NCBI GenBank assembly: GCA_035541995.1
Contig: DATKMG010000771.1
Location: 1 to 9,179 of the forward strand
Reading direction: 5' to 3'
DNA length: 9,179 nt
Source: DATKMG01 sp035541995
GTDB lineage: Bacteria; Acidobacteriota; Terriglobia; Versatilivoradales; Versatilivoraceae
The position numbers and the translations under genes are program-made. Positions 1 to 6,968 of this stretch are shown here, piece by piece. The notes beneath the pieces are model-generated. The model was not told the origin of the DNA. It saw nothing but the letters and a program-made list of their open reading frames with translations, and ran no database searches. Position 1 is the first letter of the stretch. Every line of letters begins with the position of its first letter.

Positions 1-1
1 G

Positions 2-694
2 TGTCATAAAGGAAAACTTCTGCTCGAGACGGGCAGAGTCGCCAGCTTTGTGCCTGTAGACATTTCTGCGGATTACCTCCGGGGTGCAGCCCTGAGAGTC
101 GCGCATATGTTTCCGCATGTTTCGGTGCATGCCGTGGCAATGGATTTCCTTGTCTCCTTGGAAAGCCTCGAATCGCTCCTACCCAGGGCCGTGAGGCGTC
201 TTATATTTTACGCCGGTTCAAGCATTGGTAACTTTGATCCTTCGGATGCATCGTTCCTGCTCCGCCAATTCCGCCAACTGCTGCATGATGATGGCGCACT
301 TTTGATCGGATACGATCTCAAGAAGGCTCCCGAATTACTTCGGCGTGCCTACGACGATTCCGAAGGGGTGACCGCCGCATTCAACCTGAATCTCCTGGCC
401 CGCTTTAATCGAGAGCTCGGCGCCGATTTCGACTTGAGAGGTTTCCGGCATTCGGCTCTGTACGATGAGACCTTGGGCAGGGTCGAGATGCATCTGGAGA
501 GTCTGTCCGCACAGGAAGTCAAGATAGCGAATGAGCGCGTTTCATTTGATAGGTGCGAGCGCATTCATACTGAGAACTCATACAAATACACGGTGAACGA
601 GTTTGACTCGATGGCAGCCGACGTCGGCCTTGCACCGCATGGCGTTTGGATGGACGAGGATCGCTATTTCGCCGTGGGGCTATACGCCGTGTAG
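2..694 (+). CDS. egtD: L-histidine N-alpha-methyltransferase (EgtD-like), 5' partial
   Basis: The EgtD family (Methyltransf_33) uses three SAM to convert histidine to its trimethyl betaine, hercynine, in the cytoplasm; this is the first step of ergothioneine synthesis. The frame is open to the window edge: the 16 codons before the GTG at 50 are open and read as the family's loop leading into VPVDIS, so that GTG is internal and the true start lies upstream. About 230 C-terminal residues are visible of a family length near 320. Seen motifs are VPVDIS, a GSSIGNFDP segment matching the family's GSTIGN(L/F)DP, FNLNLLARFNRELGADFD, and HTENSYKY near 566-589. The Glu and Ser of that last motif correspond to the residues that hold the histidine carboxylate/ammonium region in characterised EgtD. 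The stop is 10 bases before the next gene, so co-transcription is likely. The family call is strong; exact substrate (histidine versus another imidazole amino acid) is from family knowledge. Confidence 0.88.
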   Translation, partial: CHKGKLLLETGRVASFVPVDISADYLRGAALRVAHMFPHVSVHAVAMDFLVSLESLESLLPRAVRRLIFYAGSSIGNFDPSDASFLLRQFRQLLHDDGALLIGYDLKKAPELLRRAYDDSEGVTAAFNLNLLARFNRELGADFDLRGFRHSALYDETLGRVEMHLESLSAQEVKIANERVSFDRCERIHTENSYKYTVNEFDSMAADVGLAPHGVWMDEDRYFAVGLYAV

Positions 695-704
695 GCGGGT
701 GGGC

Positions 705-3700
705 ATGGCTCTTCGGCCAAATGAAAAGTCCGGCATATGCGGCGTATGTTCGGCTGGATGCGGGGTCATCGTGGCCTACGATGAAAAAGGCCGCATGGTT
801 GCTGTCAGGCCTGATAATGATTCTCCCTTTGGCATGATGTGCAAGGTTGGCGAGCGTTCACCTGAGATCGTCTATTCCAAAGATAGAATCTTATATCCGA
901 TGCGGAGGAATGGACCCAAGGGACGTCATGATTTCAAGAGGATTTCGTGGGATGAGGCTTACGATGAAATCGTGGCGAAGCTAAACCTGGTGAAAGATGA
1001 AAGCGGTCCTGAAGCAGCGGCGATCTATACCGGAAGCGGAAGTTTCGACCGCCCCCTGTGCGACGTATATCAACCTGCCGGAGTAGCTGTTTCATCGGCT
1101 TCCAGCGTGCTCTTCCCCTTCGGCTCACCGAACACGTTGGGAGTGGGAGCGCTTTGCTACGTGGCATTCGCAATGATTGCGCCACATGTCACAATGGGCA
1201 GCATGTACATCGATATGTTTTCCGACATCGAACATGCCAAGCTTATCGTGATCTGGGGAAAAAACCCGGCTGCTCACTGCCCCCCCGACGATTTCCTGAG
1301 AATTCAGGAGGCACACAAACGCGGAGCCAGAATTGTCGTAATCGATCCACGCAAGACGGCCATGGCGAGATACCCTAACGCCGAGTGGATTCCAATCAGA
1401 CCAGGCACCGACGGCGCCCTGGCCTTGGGCATGTGCAACGTCCTGATCGAAGAAGAACTGTACGACGAAAAATTCGTAAAGAGCTGGGTAGCGGGCTTTG
1501 ATGAGTTCAATGACTATGTTCAGCATTTCAGGCCGGAATATGTAGAAAGCGTCACAGGGGTGCCTGCTGAAACGGTGCACTCTCTTGCGATAAGATTGGC
1601 CGAAAGCGATGGGGCGGCGCCGGTAATGTACAGTGGACTGGAGTACAACGGCAATGGGGTACAGACCATCCGCGCCATACTGGCCTTATGGGCGCTGGCC
1701 GGACAACTGGACGTACCCGGCGGCCAGTGCTTCAAGATGAAGCAGAATAAATTTCCGATCAACCGCAGCGGACTGGTATCCAATCCAAACCCTCACAAGG
1801 CAGCCGGTCACAACAGCTTTCCGTTATACTCCAAATACCGCGGTGAATTTCATGCCATAGCTCTTCCCAATGCGGTTCTGGAGAAAGATCCCTACCATAT
1901 CCGGATGCTGATAAGCCTCGGGGCATCGATCATCACCTCCTGGCCGGAATCGGCCGTCTGGAGAAAGACGCTCAACGGGCTCGATTTTCTCGTGTGCATC
2001 GATCGCCAGCGGACAGCGGACATGGATTACGCGGACATCATTCTTCCTGCGGCCACTTACTATGAAGTTGAGTCGTACATGGTCTATGATTCCATGTTCA
2101 AGGTGCGTGAAAGGCTTATTGAACCGGTTGGCGAAGCCCGTTACGACTTCTTTATCATGGCGGAGCTCGCCCGCAGGCTTGGCTATGGACATCTTTATCC
2201 GCAGAATGGAGATGAGCTGCTTTCGTACGTGCTTGCCGGCTCAGGTTTCACTCCTTCGGAAGTGCGGGACGCCGGCGGAATGGTGCAGGTTCCTCAGGTA
2301 ATGATGCAATACAAGAAGTGGGAGAAGGGATTGCTGCGGGAAGATGGAAGGCCGGGGTTTGCAACGCCTTCGGGCAAGTTCGAAATAGCTTCTTCCGTGC
2401 TGGAAGAATACGGTTATGATCCATTGCCCCGCTATGTTGAACCAAAGGAGAGTCCGAGCTCAATACCGGAGCTGGCGAAGCGGTTTCCGTTGATCTTCAA
2501 TTCCGGAGCGCGTCACAACGTCGACCTTCACACGTTGCACCAGAGCATCCCCTCGCTGGCTGAAGAGCGGCCCGTGCCGACCGTCATGATGAATCCGGCT
2601 GATGCTGGGAAGCGCGGAATCAATGGCGGAGATAAGGTCCTGATAAAAACCCCGCGCGGACAGGTTTCGATGTATGCAGTTGTCACTGATGGCATCGTGA
2701 AAGGTGCCATAGAGGCGAGCGGGGCAGGAGGTGGACGGCTCGGTTCTCCTGATTGGCAGGAGGCCTGCGTGAATGAACTGACTGACTTAAACAATTATGA
2801 TCCGATCTCCGGATTCCCTGCATATAAAGCGTTGCTGTGCGACGTGACCAAAGTTGAGGGTTCCACGTTCGATCGTGTTTCGAATACCGGCGAGTATGTG
2901 CTCGACAGCAAGGTGGAAGAGGAAACGCGCAGCACGCGCATCTACCTGGACAACAACGCGACCACTGCCTTAAACGTCGAAGTGCAGCATACGATGGCGG
3001 AGTTCGCAAAATGCTACGGCAACCCATCGAGCATCCATGGCCCGGGAAAAGAGTCCCGTGACGCAGTTGAGGCAGCACGAAAGAGCCTGGCTCTCCTGAT
3101 CAACTGTACGCCACGTCGGCTGATTTTCAATAGCGGCGGGTCCGAGGGGAACAACTCTGTCATCAAAGGTGTCGCCCTCTCGCGTGCGGACTCAAAGTAC
3201 CACATAGTCACGAGCTCCATTGAACATCCTTCCGTGATCAATGCTTGCCAGTGGCTGGAAGGGCGGGGATTCACGGTAACCTATCTTCCGGTTGATAGAA
3301 GAGGGTGCGTGAATCCGGAACAATTGTCCGACGCGCTTGGCGAAAAAACCTGCCTCGTAAGCATAATGGCTGCCAACAACGAAACCGGCTCAATTCAGCC
3401 GATTCGTGAATTGGCGCAGATTGCGAGAGAAAGAGGGGTGCTGTTTCACACTGATGCGGTTCAGGCGGTCGGAAAAATACCCGTTGATGTGCAAGCCTGG
3501 GGGGTTGATTTCCTCACCCTTTCCGGTCATAAATTTCGCGGGCCAAAGGGTTCTGGTGCCGTATACGTGCGCAAAGGGGTTGAACTAGCCCCGCTCATCC
3601 ATGGAGGAAAGCAGGAGGCAGGCTTGCGCGGAGGAACAGAAAATACCCTGGGCATCATAGGGATGGGTCGGGCAGCCCGAATAGCCGCTCAACATCTGGA

Positions 3701-4091
3701 CGAGATGCAAACCAGGGTTCGGCGCCTGCGTGACAGGCTTTACGAAGGAGTTCTGCGTATCGTTCCCGGGACCAGGCTCAATGGTGATCCCCAAAACAGA
3801 TTGCCCAACACGCTGAATGTGACGATTCCCGGCATACGGGGCGAGTCGCTGCTCCTTGCACTCGATGCTCACGGGATCTTCTTCTCTTCCGGATCCGCGT
3901 GCAAGTCGGGCTCTCCTGAACCCTCTCATGTCTTGTTGGCGATGGGACTGACAGAAGAGGAAGCGCACTGTGCTCTCAGATTCTCCTTAGGTATGGATAA
4001 TTCTGACGAGGATATAGAAAGGACTTTGCAGCTCCTGGGAGACGTTATCAACACATCCATTCAGAATGTCCGGTTCGTATCGTGTCGGTAA
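705..4091 (+). CDS. Fused bis-MGD molybdopterin oxidoreductase - cysteine desulfurase (NifS/IscS type)
   Basis: One 1128-residue protein holds two full enzymes. Residues 1-718 are a DMSO-reductase-family Mo/W-bis-MGD enzyme: an N-terminal [4Fe-4S] motif with C12, C15, C19 and C46 followed by Lys47, an FGSPN motif, then C151 as candidate Mo ligand, and a dinucleotide-binding C-terminal domain from about 593. Its C-terminal layout resembles acetylene-hydratase-like members. A linker of about 24 residues leads to a PLP cysteine desulfurase (743-1128) with YLDNNATT, the Schiff-base lysine K943 in SGHK and the persulfide cysteine C1066 in GSACKSG. Both halves look catalytically intact and in one frame. 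ATG at 705 is chosen because it lies just before the Fe-S motif; the frame is open further upstream (TTG at 603) but inside egtD. There is no Tat signal, so the enzyme is cytoplasmic, and no electron-transfer subunit gene adjoins it. Desulfurases normally sulfurate Mo cofactors through FdhD-like carriers; the fusion suggests direct sulfur delivery to the Mo site. Substrate unknown; the locus points to hercynine. Confidence 0.9.
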   Translation: MALRPNEKSGICGVCSAGCGVIVAYDEKGRMVAVRPDNDSPFGMMCKVGERSPEIVYSKDRILYPMRRNGPKGRHDFKRISWDEAYDEIVAKLNLVKDESGPEAAAIYTGSGSFDRPLCDVYQPAGVAVSSASSVLFPFGSPNTLGVGALCYVAFAMIAPHVTMGSMYIDMFSDIEHAKLIVIWGKNPAAHCPPDDFLRIQEAHKRGARIVVIDPRKTAMARYPNAEWIPIRPGTDGALALGMCNVLIEEELYDEKFVKSWVAGFDEFNDYVQHFRPEYVESVTGVPAETVHSLAIRLAESDGAAPVMYSGLEYNGNGVQTIRAILALWALAGQLDVPGGQCFKMKQNKFPINRSGLVSNPNPHKAAGHNSFPLYSKYRGEFHAIALPNAVLEKDPYHIRMLISLGASIITSWPESAVWRKTLNGLDFLVCIDRQRTADMDYADIILPAATYYEVESYMVYDSMFKVRERLIEPVGEARYDFFIMAELARRLGYGHLYPQNGDELLSYVLAGSGFTPSEVRDAGGMVQVPQVMMQYKKWEKGLLREDGRPGFATPSGKFEIASSVLEEYGYDPLPRYVEPKESPSSIPELAKRFPLIFNSGARHNVDLHTLHQSIPSLAEERPVPTVMMNPADAGKRGINGGDKVLIKTPRGQVSMYAVVTDGIVKGAIEASGAGGGRLGSPDWQEACVNELTDLNNYDPISGFPAYKALLCDVTKVEGSTFDRVSNTGEYVLDSKVEEETRSTRIYLDNNATTALNVEVQHTMAEFAKCYGNPSSIHGPGKESRDAVEAARKSLALLINCTPRRLIFNSGGSEGNNSVIKGVALSRADSKYHIVTSSIEHPSVINACQWLEGRGFTVTYLPVDRRGCVNPEQLSDALGEKTCLVSIMAANNETGSIQPIRELAQIARERGVLFHTDAVQAVGKIPVDVQAWGVDFLTLSGHKFRGPKGSGAVYVRKGVELAPLIHGGKQEAGLRGGTENTLGIIGMGRAARIAAQHLDEMQTRVRRLRDRLYEGVLRIVPGTRLNGDPQNRLPNTLNVTIPGIRGESLLLALDAHGIFFSSGSACKSGSPEPSHVLLAMGLTEEEAHCALRFSLGMDNSDEDIERTLQLLGDVINTSIQNVRFVSCR

Positions 4092-4103
4092 AGCAGTACC
4101 ATC

Positions 4104-4886
4104 ATGACAGGAGTCAGCGCCAACCTTCATCCAGTGATTGAATTTGCGAATTGCTCGAAATCGTATGGGAAGATTATAGCTGTAAATTCAGTCAGCTTAA
4201 GAATCCCCGCCGCAAAGACAACTGTCTTGATCGGTCCGAGCGGCTGCGGTAAGTCCACACTGCTCCGGCTTCTCATCGGTCTCATTCGCCCTGACAACGG
4301 CCACGTTTATCTAGAAGGAACCGAAGTTCTGCCGGATGTCGTCTTCTCGCTCCGGAGGAGGATAGGTTATGTGATTCAGGAAGGCGGGTTATTCCCGCAC
4401 CTTTCCGCTGGTGAAAATGTGGTGCTGATGGCGCGTCACCTGAAATGGGATAGCATCAGGGTCTCGACGAAACTCCGGGAGTTAGCAGAGAGTGCGCGCT
4501 TTCCCGTTGAGGGACTCCGCCGGTTTCCCGCACAACTGTCTGGAGGTCAGCGACAACGGGTGAGCCTGATGCGCGCCCTGATGCTTGATCCGGACGTCCT
4601 CCTTCTGGATGAGCCGCTCGGCGCACTCGACCCCATGATCCGTGCAGATTTACAAACCGACCTGAAACGAATCTTTCAGTCATTGAAGAAGACGGTCATG
4701 CTGGTCACGCACGACATGGGCGAGGCAGCCTTCTTCGGCGACCTGATAGTCCTGCTCCGTGACGGAGAAGTTGTACAGTCGGGCACGCTTGAGGAATTTT
4801 TCGAAACACCTGCTGATCCCTTCGTAACGCATTTCATCAACGCTCAGCGCAGTCCCCTGAATGGCATCAGGAGGGGCAGCCCGTGA
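4104..4886 (+). CDS. ABC transporter ATP-binding protein, quaternary-amine/EgtV type
   Basis: This is a cytoplasmic ATPase of 260 residues that energises the transporter encoded next. Seen motifs: Walker A GPSGCGKST (44-52), Q-loop Gln92, signature LSGGQRQR (145-152), Walker B VLLLDEP (165-171) with Glu170, and switch His203. The sequence around the signature and the run FFGDLIVLLRDGEVVQSG match the ProV/OpuCA/OsmV group. It ends at about the length of the nucleotide-binding domain alone; the tandem CBS domains that carry ionic-strength sensing in OpuA/ProV-type ATPases are absent. That argues somewhat against a classical osmoregulatory uptake system and is compatible with a metabolite transporter such as EgtUV. 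It starts 12 bases after the fusion gene, with only a weak Shine-Dalgarno sequence, and its stop overlaps the next start (GTGA), so it belongs to the same operon. The substrate class is inferred from the partner protein. Confidence 0.9.
   Translation: MTGVSANLHPVIEFANCSKSYGKIIAVNSVSLRIPAAKTTVLIGPSGCGKSTLLRLLIGLIRPDNGHVYLEGTEVLPDVVFSLRRRIGYVIQEGGLFPHLSAGENVVLMARHLKWDSIRVSTKLRELAESARFPVEGLRRFPAQLSGGQRQRVSLMRALMLDPDVLLLDEPLGALDPMIRADLQTDLKRIFQSLKKTVMLVTHDMGEAAFFGDLIVLLRDGEVVQSGTLEEFFETPADPFVTHFINAQRSPLNGIRRGSP
4869..4874 (+). promoter_or_regulatory. Strong ribosome binding site AGGAGG for the 4883 gene
   Basis: AGGAGG lies 8 bases before GTG 4883, inside the end of the ATPase gene. Its spacing favours the GTG at 4883 over the in-frame ATG at 4892. 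With the 4-base GTGA overlap it suggests translational coupling of ATPase and permease. Confidence 0.7.
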
Positions 4887-6406
4887 AATCCATGCTCCGC
4901 CTCTTGCTCTTTATAGCAATAGCACTTTCCACCGCCGCGGCGCAGAGTCCTGCAGCACCAGCGTCGGGCGCTTCGCCCGAAGTGCGAATCGGTTCAAAGA
5001 GCTTCACCGAATCGGTGATCCTCGGAGATATCGTCACGCTTCTTGTTCAGAACGCTGGTGCCATTCCCGTTCACCGGCGGGGGTTGGGCGGCACGCGTCT
5101 CCTGTGGAACGCCCTTGTCAGGGGTGATATCGACATCTATCCAGAGTATACCGGCACGATAAGCGAGGAGATTTTAGCCCGTAAAGGAATGAGCGGCGAA
5201 AATGCGATGCGGCAGGCACTGGCCGGTTACGGGATTCGGATGACCGCATCGCTGGGATTCAACAACAACTACGCCCTGGGCATGAAAAAGGAGATCGCCA
5301 AAAAGCTCGATATCTTCACGGTCTCTCACCTGGGCAGGCACGCGGAATTGGTCTTCGGGTTCAGCAACGAGTTCATGGACCGGGGCGACGGATGGCCCGG
5401 CCTGCGGTTACGGTACGAACTCCCGCAGAAGAACGTCTTCGGCATGGATCATGACCTGGCCTACCGGGGACTCGCCAGCGGATCCATCCATGTCACCGAC
5501 CTCTATAGCACGGACGCTGAAATCGATTACTATGGATTGCAGACCCTGGAAGACGACCTCCACTTTTTTCCGGTCTATACCGCGGTCGTGCTTTACCGGG
5601 GTGACCTCGAAGAGCGAGCACCTAATGTCGTCGCTGCGCTGGCCAAGCTTGAAGGACAGATTTCCGAAGTTGACATGATAAGGATGAATGGGCTTGCCAA
5701 GATCGAAAAAGTGCCCGAAAGTGCAGTCGCGGCAGACTTTCTATCCCAGCACTTCTCCCTGAAGAAAGGGATACGTCACGAAAACATGGCAGAACGGCTC
5801 TGGAGACATACGAAAGAGCACCTCTCTCTCGTTTCGATTTCATTGCTCGCCGCAGTCCTGATGTCGATACCTCTGGGCATCATCGCCGAAAAAAAGTCCG
5901 GGTTGGGACAGGTTATCTTAGGCTTTGTCGGTATTGTCCAGACAATCCCTTCGCTGGCCCTTCTGGTGTTCATGATCCCTTTGCTGGGGATCGGCGGGCC
6001 TCCGGCAATGGTGGCGCTCTTTCTTTACAGCCTCCTGCCCATTGTGCGCAATACGTATACGGGGCTCCGCGACATTCCGCCGCCGTTGCGCGAATCAGCC
6101 GAGGCGCTCGGGCTCTCCCCCGGAGCGAGACTGAGGCTGGTTGAGCTCCCTATGGCGTCACGAGAAATCCTGGCCGGCATTAAAACGTCGGCGGTGATCA
6201 ATGTGGGCACGGCGACCCTGGGGGCGCTCATTGGTGCGGGCGGTTACGGCCAGCCCATTCTCACCGGCATCCGCCTTGACGATGTCGGATTGATCCTTCA
6301 GGGTGCCATACCGGCTGCGCTGCTTGCCCTTCTTGTACAAGGCCTCTTCGAACTGGCAGAACTGGTCGTTGTTCCAAAGGGGCTGAGACTAAAGCCGTCA
6401 GATTGA
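4883..6406 (+). CDS. Substrate-binding protein-permease fusion, OpuC/EgtU-type ABC transporter
   Basis: This 507-residue protein supplies both binding and membrane parts of an importer. Residues 1-20 form a signal peptide (Lys/Arg, hydrophobic run, AAA-Q cleavage-like site, no lipobox). Residues about 33-300 are an OpuAC-type binding domain: IGSKSFTES (36-44), GGTRLLWNAL (69-78), then Y86-P-E-Y89-T-G-T, and a TDAEIDYY...DDLHFFPVY segment. These are hallmarks of proteins that bind choline, betaine, carnitine or ergothioneine. Residues about 310-500 are a BPD-type permease with several hydrophobic helices and the coupling loop ESAEALGLSPG (404-414) that docks the ATPase. In the pneumococcal and Helicobacter EgtU proteins the permease comes first and the binding domain last; here the order is reversed, with the binding domain exported by a signal peptide and then tethered by the permease. 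Betaine/choline uptake for osmoprotection is the default alternative; hercynine or ergothioneine is suggested only by the neighbours. Confidence 0.9.
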   Translation: MKSMLRLLLFIAIALSTAAAQSPAAPASGASPEVRIGSKSFTESVILGDIVTLLVQNAGAIPVHRRGLGGTRLLWNALVRGDIDIYPEYTGTISEEILARKGMSGENAMRQALAGYGIRMTASLGFNNNYALGMKKEIAKKLDIFTVSHLGRHAELVFGFSNEFMDRGDGWPGLRLRYELPQKNVFGMDHDLAYRGLASGSIHVTDLYSTDAEIDYYGLQTLEDDLHFFPVYTAVVLYRGDLEERAPNVVAALAKLEGQISEVDMIRMNGLAKIEKVPESAVAADFLSQHFSLKKGIRHENMAERLWRHTKEHLSLVSISLLAAVLMSIPLGIIAEKKSGLGQVILGFVGIVQTIPSLALLVFMIPLLGIGGPPAMVALFLYSLLPIVRNTYTGLRDIPPPLRESAEALGLSPGARLRLVELPMASREILAGIKTSAVINVGTATLGALIGAGGYGQPILTGIRLDDVGLILQGAIPAALLALLVQGLFELAELVVVPKGLRLKPSD

Positions 6407-6418
6407 AAGCGGCCTGTT

Positions 6419-6817
6419 TCAGTATTCCTGCATCGGTTTTATGTTGAGCACGCGTCTCAGTGAGACAAGTTCCGCTACGTGATAGGCATTATGGTCGGCG
6501 ACCAGGAGTATTTCCCTGAACACCGTATAATCCTTCGCGTGAGGCATCGGACTGAAGAAATCGCTTTTCGGATTCTTTACTATCTCCTGAACCGCCTTCA
6601 GGTCCGCCCTGATCCCCTTGATGCTCTTTCTCCAGAGTGCCGGCGTTGCCAACACCGTGTTGTCTATGGCGAGGTGCCCTCTCCAGTCCTCTGGATGATT
6701 ATCAGGTGCAATGTGCAGTCTTGCCATACCCATTTCTTGAAAAAATAGAAGTCGGCAATTTTATCGATGTCTTCCTCTGTACTGGAGAATGCTTTTACGC
6801 TCGTCAAGCTTCAACAT
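6419..6817 (-). pseudogene. DinB-family protein remnant (C-terminal half intact)
   Basis: The open frame 6419-6733 gives 104 residues whose C-terminal half reads FREILLVADHNAYHVAEL followed by SLRRVL. This is the hallmark of the last helix of DinB/YfiT-like four-helix proteins and carries two of the usual three metal-binding histidines. Family members are about 150-170 residues; the N-terminal helices with the first histidine are missing. Upstream, this frame meets a stop at 6761-6763 after a few codons. A neighbouring frame starts MLKLDERKSILQ from an ATG at 6817, which resembles a DinB-protein beginning but stops within 18 codons. No Shine-Dalgarno sequence precedes the ATG at 6733. I infer a decayed, frameshifted or internally deleted gene; a short standalone domain protein (6419-6733) is the alternative. 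It is convergent with the transporter operon, 12 bases from its stop. Family function in general is poorly known (thiol-linked or metal-dependent transferases). Confidence 0.5.
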
Positions 6818-6841
6818 TGCGATTGGCAATCGTCCACTGAT

Positions 6842-6890
6842 CACCTGTGTTTCCAAAACGAATTTTGCTTGACAAGGATAGGCACAGGTG
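6842..6890. repeat. 8-bp inverted repeat CACCTGTG / CACAGGTG with nested hairpin
   Basis: CACCTGTG (6842-6849) and its exact reverse complement CACAGGTG (6883-6890) are separated by 33 bases. Inside lies a small hairpin CAAAA-CGAA-TTTTG (6854-6867). The two half-sites are 41 bp apart centre to centre, close to four helical turns. The right half-site sits in the spacer between the -35 and -10 elements of the promoter proposed here. It could be an operator pair or an RNA stem; nothing identifies a regulator. Confidence 0.45.
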
Positions 6891-6896
6891 TAACAT
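6869..6896 (+). promoter_or_regulatory. Candidate sigma70 promoter for the ydhY-ydhV-like operon
   Basis: A perfect -35 hexamer TTGACA (6869-6874) is followed after 16 bases by TAACAT (6891-6896), a 4-of-6 match to TATAAT. Transcription would start near 6903, leaving a leader of about 65 bases before the 43-codon frame and about 190 before the ferredoxin gene. It lies in the only sizeable non-coding stretch upstream of these genes. Predicted from consensus only. Confidence 0.5.
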
Positions 6897-6909
6897 GTTA
6901 ACAAACGCT

Positions 6910-6968
6910 AACCTCCTTCGCGTGTCGCCAGTGCGTTTCCGTGAAACAAAGCGAAGAGGAGGAAGGTT
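6910..6968 (+). promoter_or_regulatory. Leader hairpin able to mask a Shine-Dalgarno sequence
   Basis: CCTCCTTCGC (6912-6921) can pair with GCGAA (6951-6955) and GGAGG (6958-6962), with a 2-base bulge. AACC (6910-6913) can alternatively pair with GGTT (6965-6968). The paired GGAGG is the strong ribosome binding site 6 bases before ATG 6969. The loop carries an inner hairpin GTTTC-cgt-GAAAC (6935-6947). The layout is that of a translational on/off switch, but no known riboswitch class was recognised by eye. Confidence 0.4.

Noticed and set aside
50..694. GTG at 50 as the start of the methyltransferase
   Set aside because: The frame is open to the window edge and the preceding codons encode conserved EgtD sequence leading into VPVDIS; more than 80 further N-terminal residues are expected upstream.
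603..704. TTG at 603 as start of the fusion protein
   Set aside because: It would overlap egtD by about 90 bases with 34 residues of no family resemblance; ATG 705 lies directly before the N-terminal Fe-S motif.
3585..3968. 127-codon minus-strand frame (and similar long frames opposite other genes)
   Set aside because: Lies entirely opposite the conserved desulfurase domain; a shadow of GC-rich coding sequence with no domain.
705..4091. Selenium pathway (selenocysteine lyase feeding selenoneine or a Sec-type Mo enzyme)
   Set aside because: NifS-type enzymes can also act on selenocysteine, but there is no SenA/SenB or SelD-like gene and no in-frame TGA; the candidate Mo ligand is an ordinary Cys codon at 1155.
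4104..6406. Classical osmoprotectant (glycine betaine/choline) uptake system
   Set aside because: Not excluded, but not adopted as the main call: no CBS domains on the ATPase, and the genes sit at the end of an egtD-containing operon. The substrate is left open in the annotation.
6407..6470. Rho-independent terminator after the transporter operon
   Set aside because: No GC-rich hairpin followed by a T run is seen; termination may be Rho-dependent or read into the convergent remnant.
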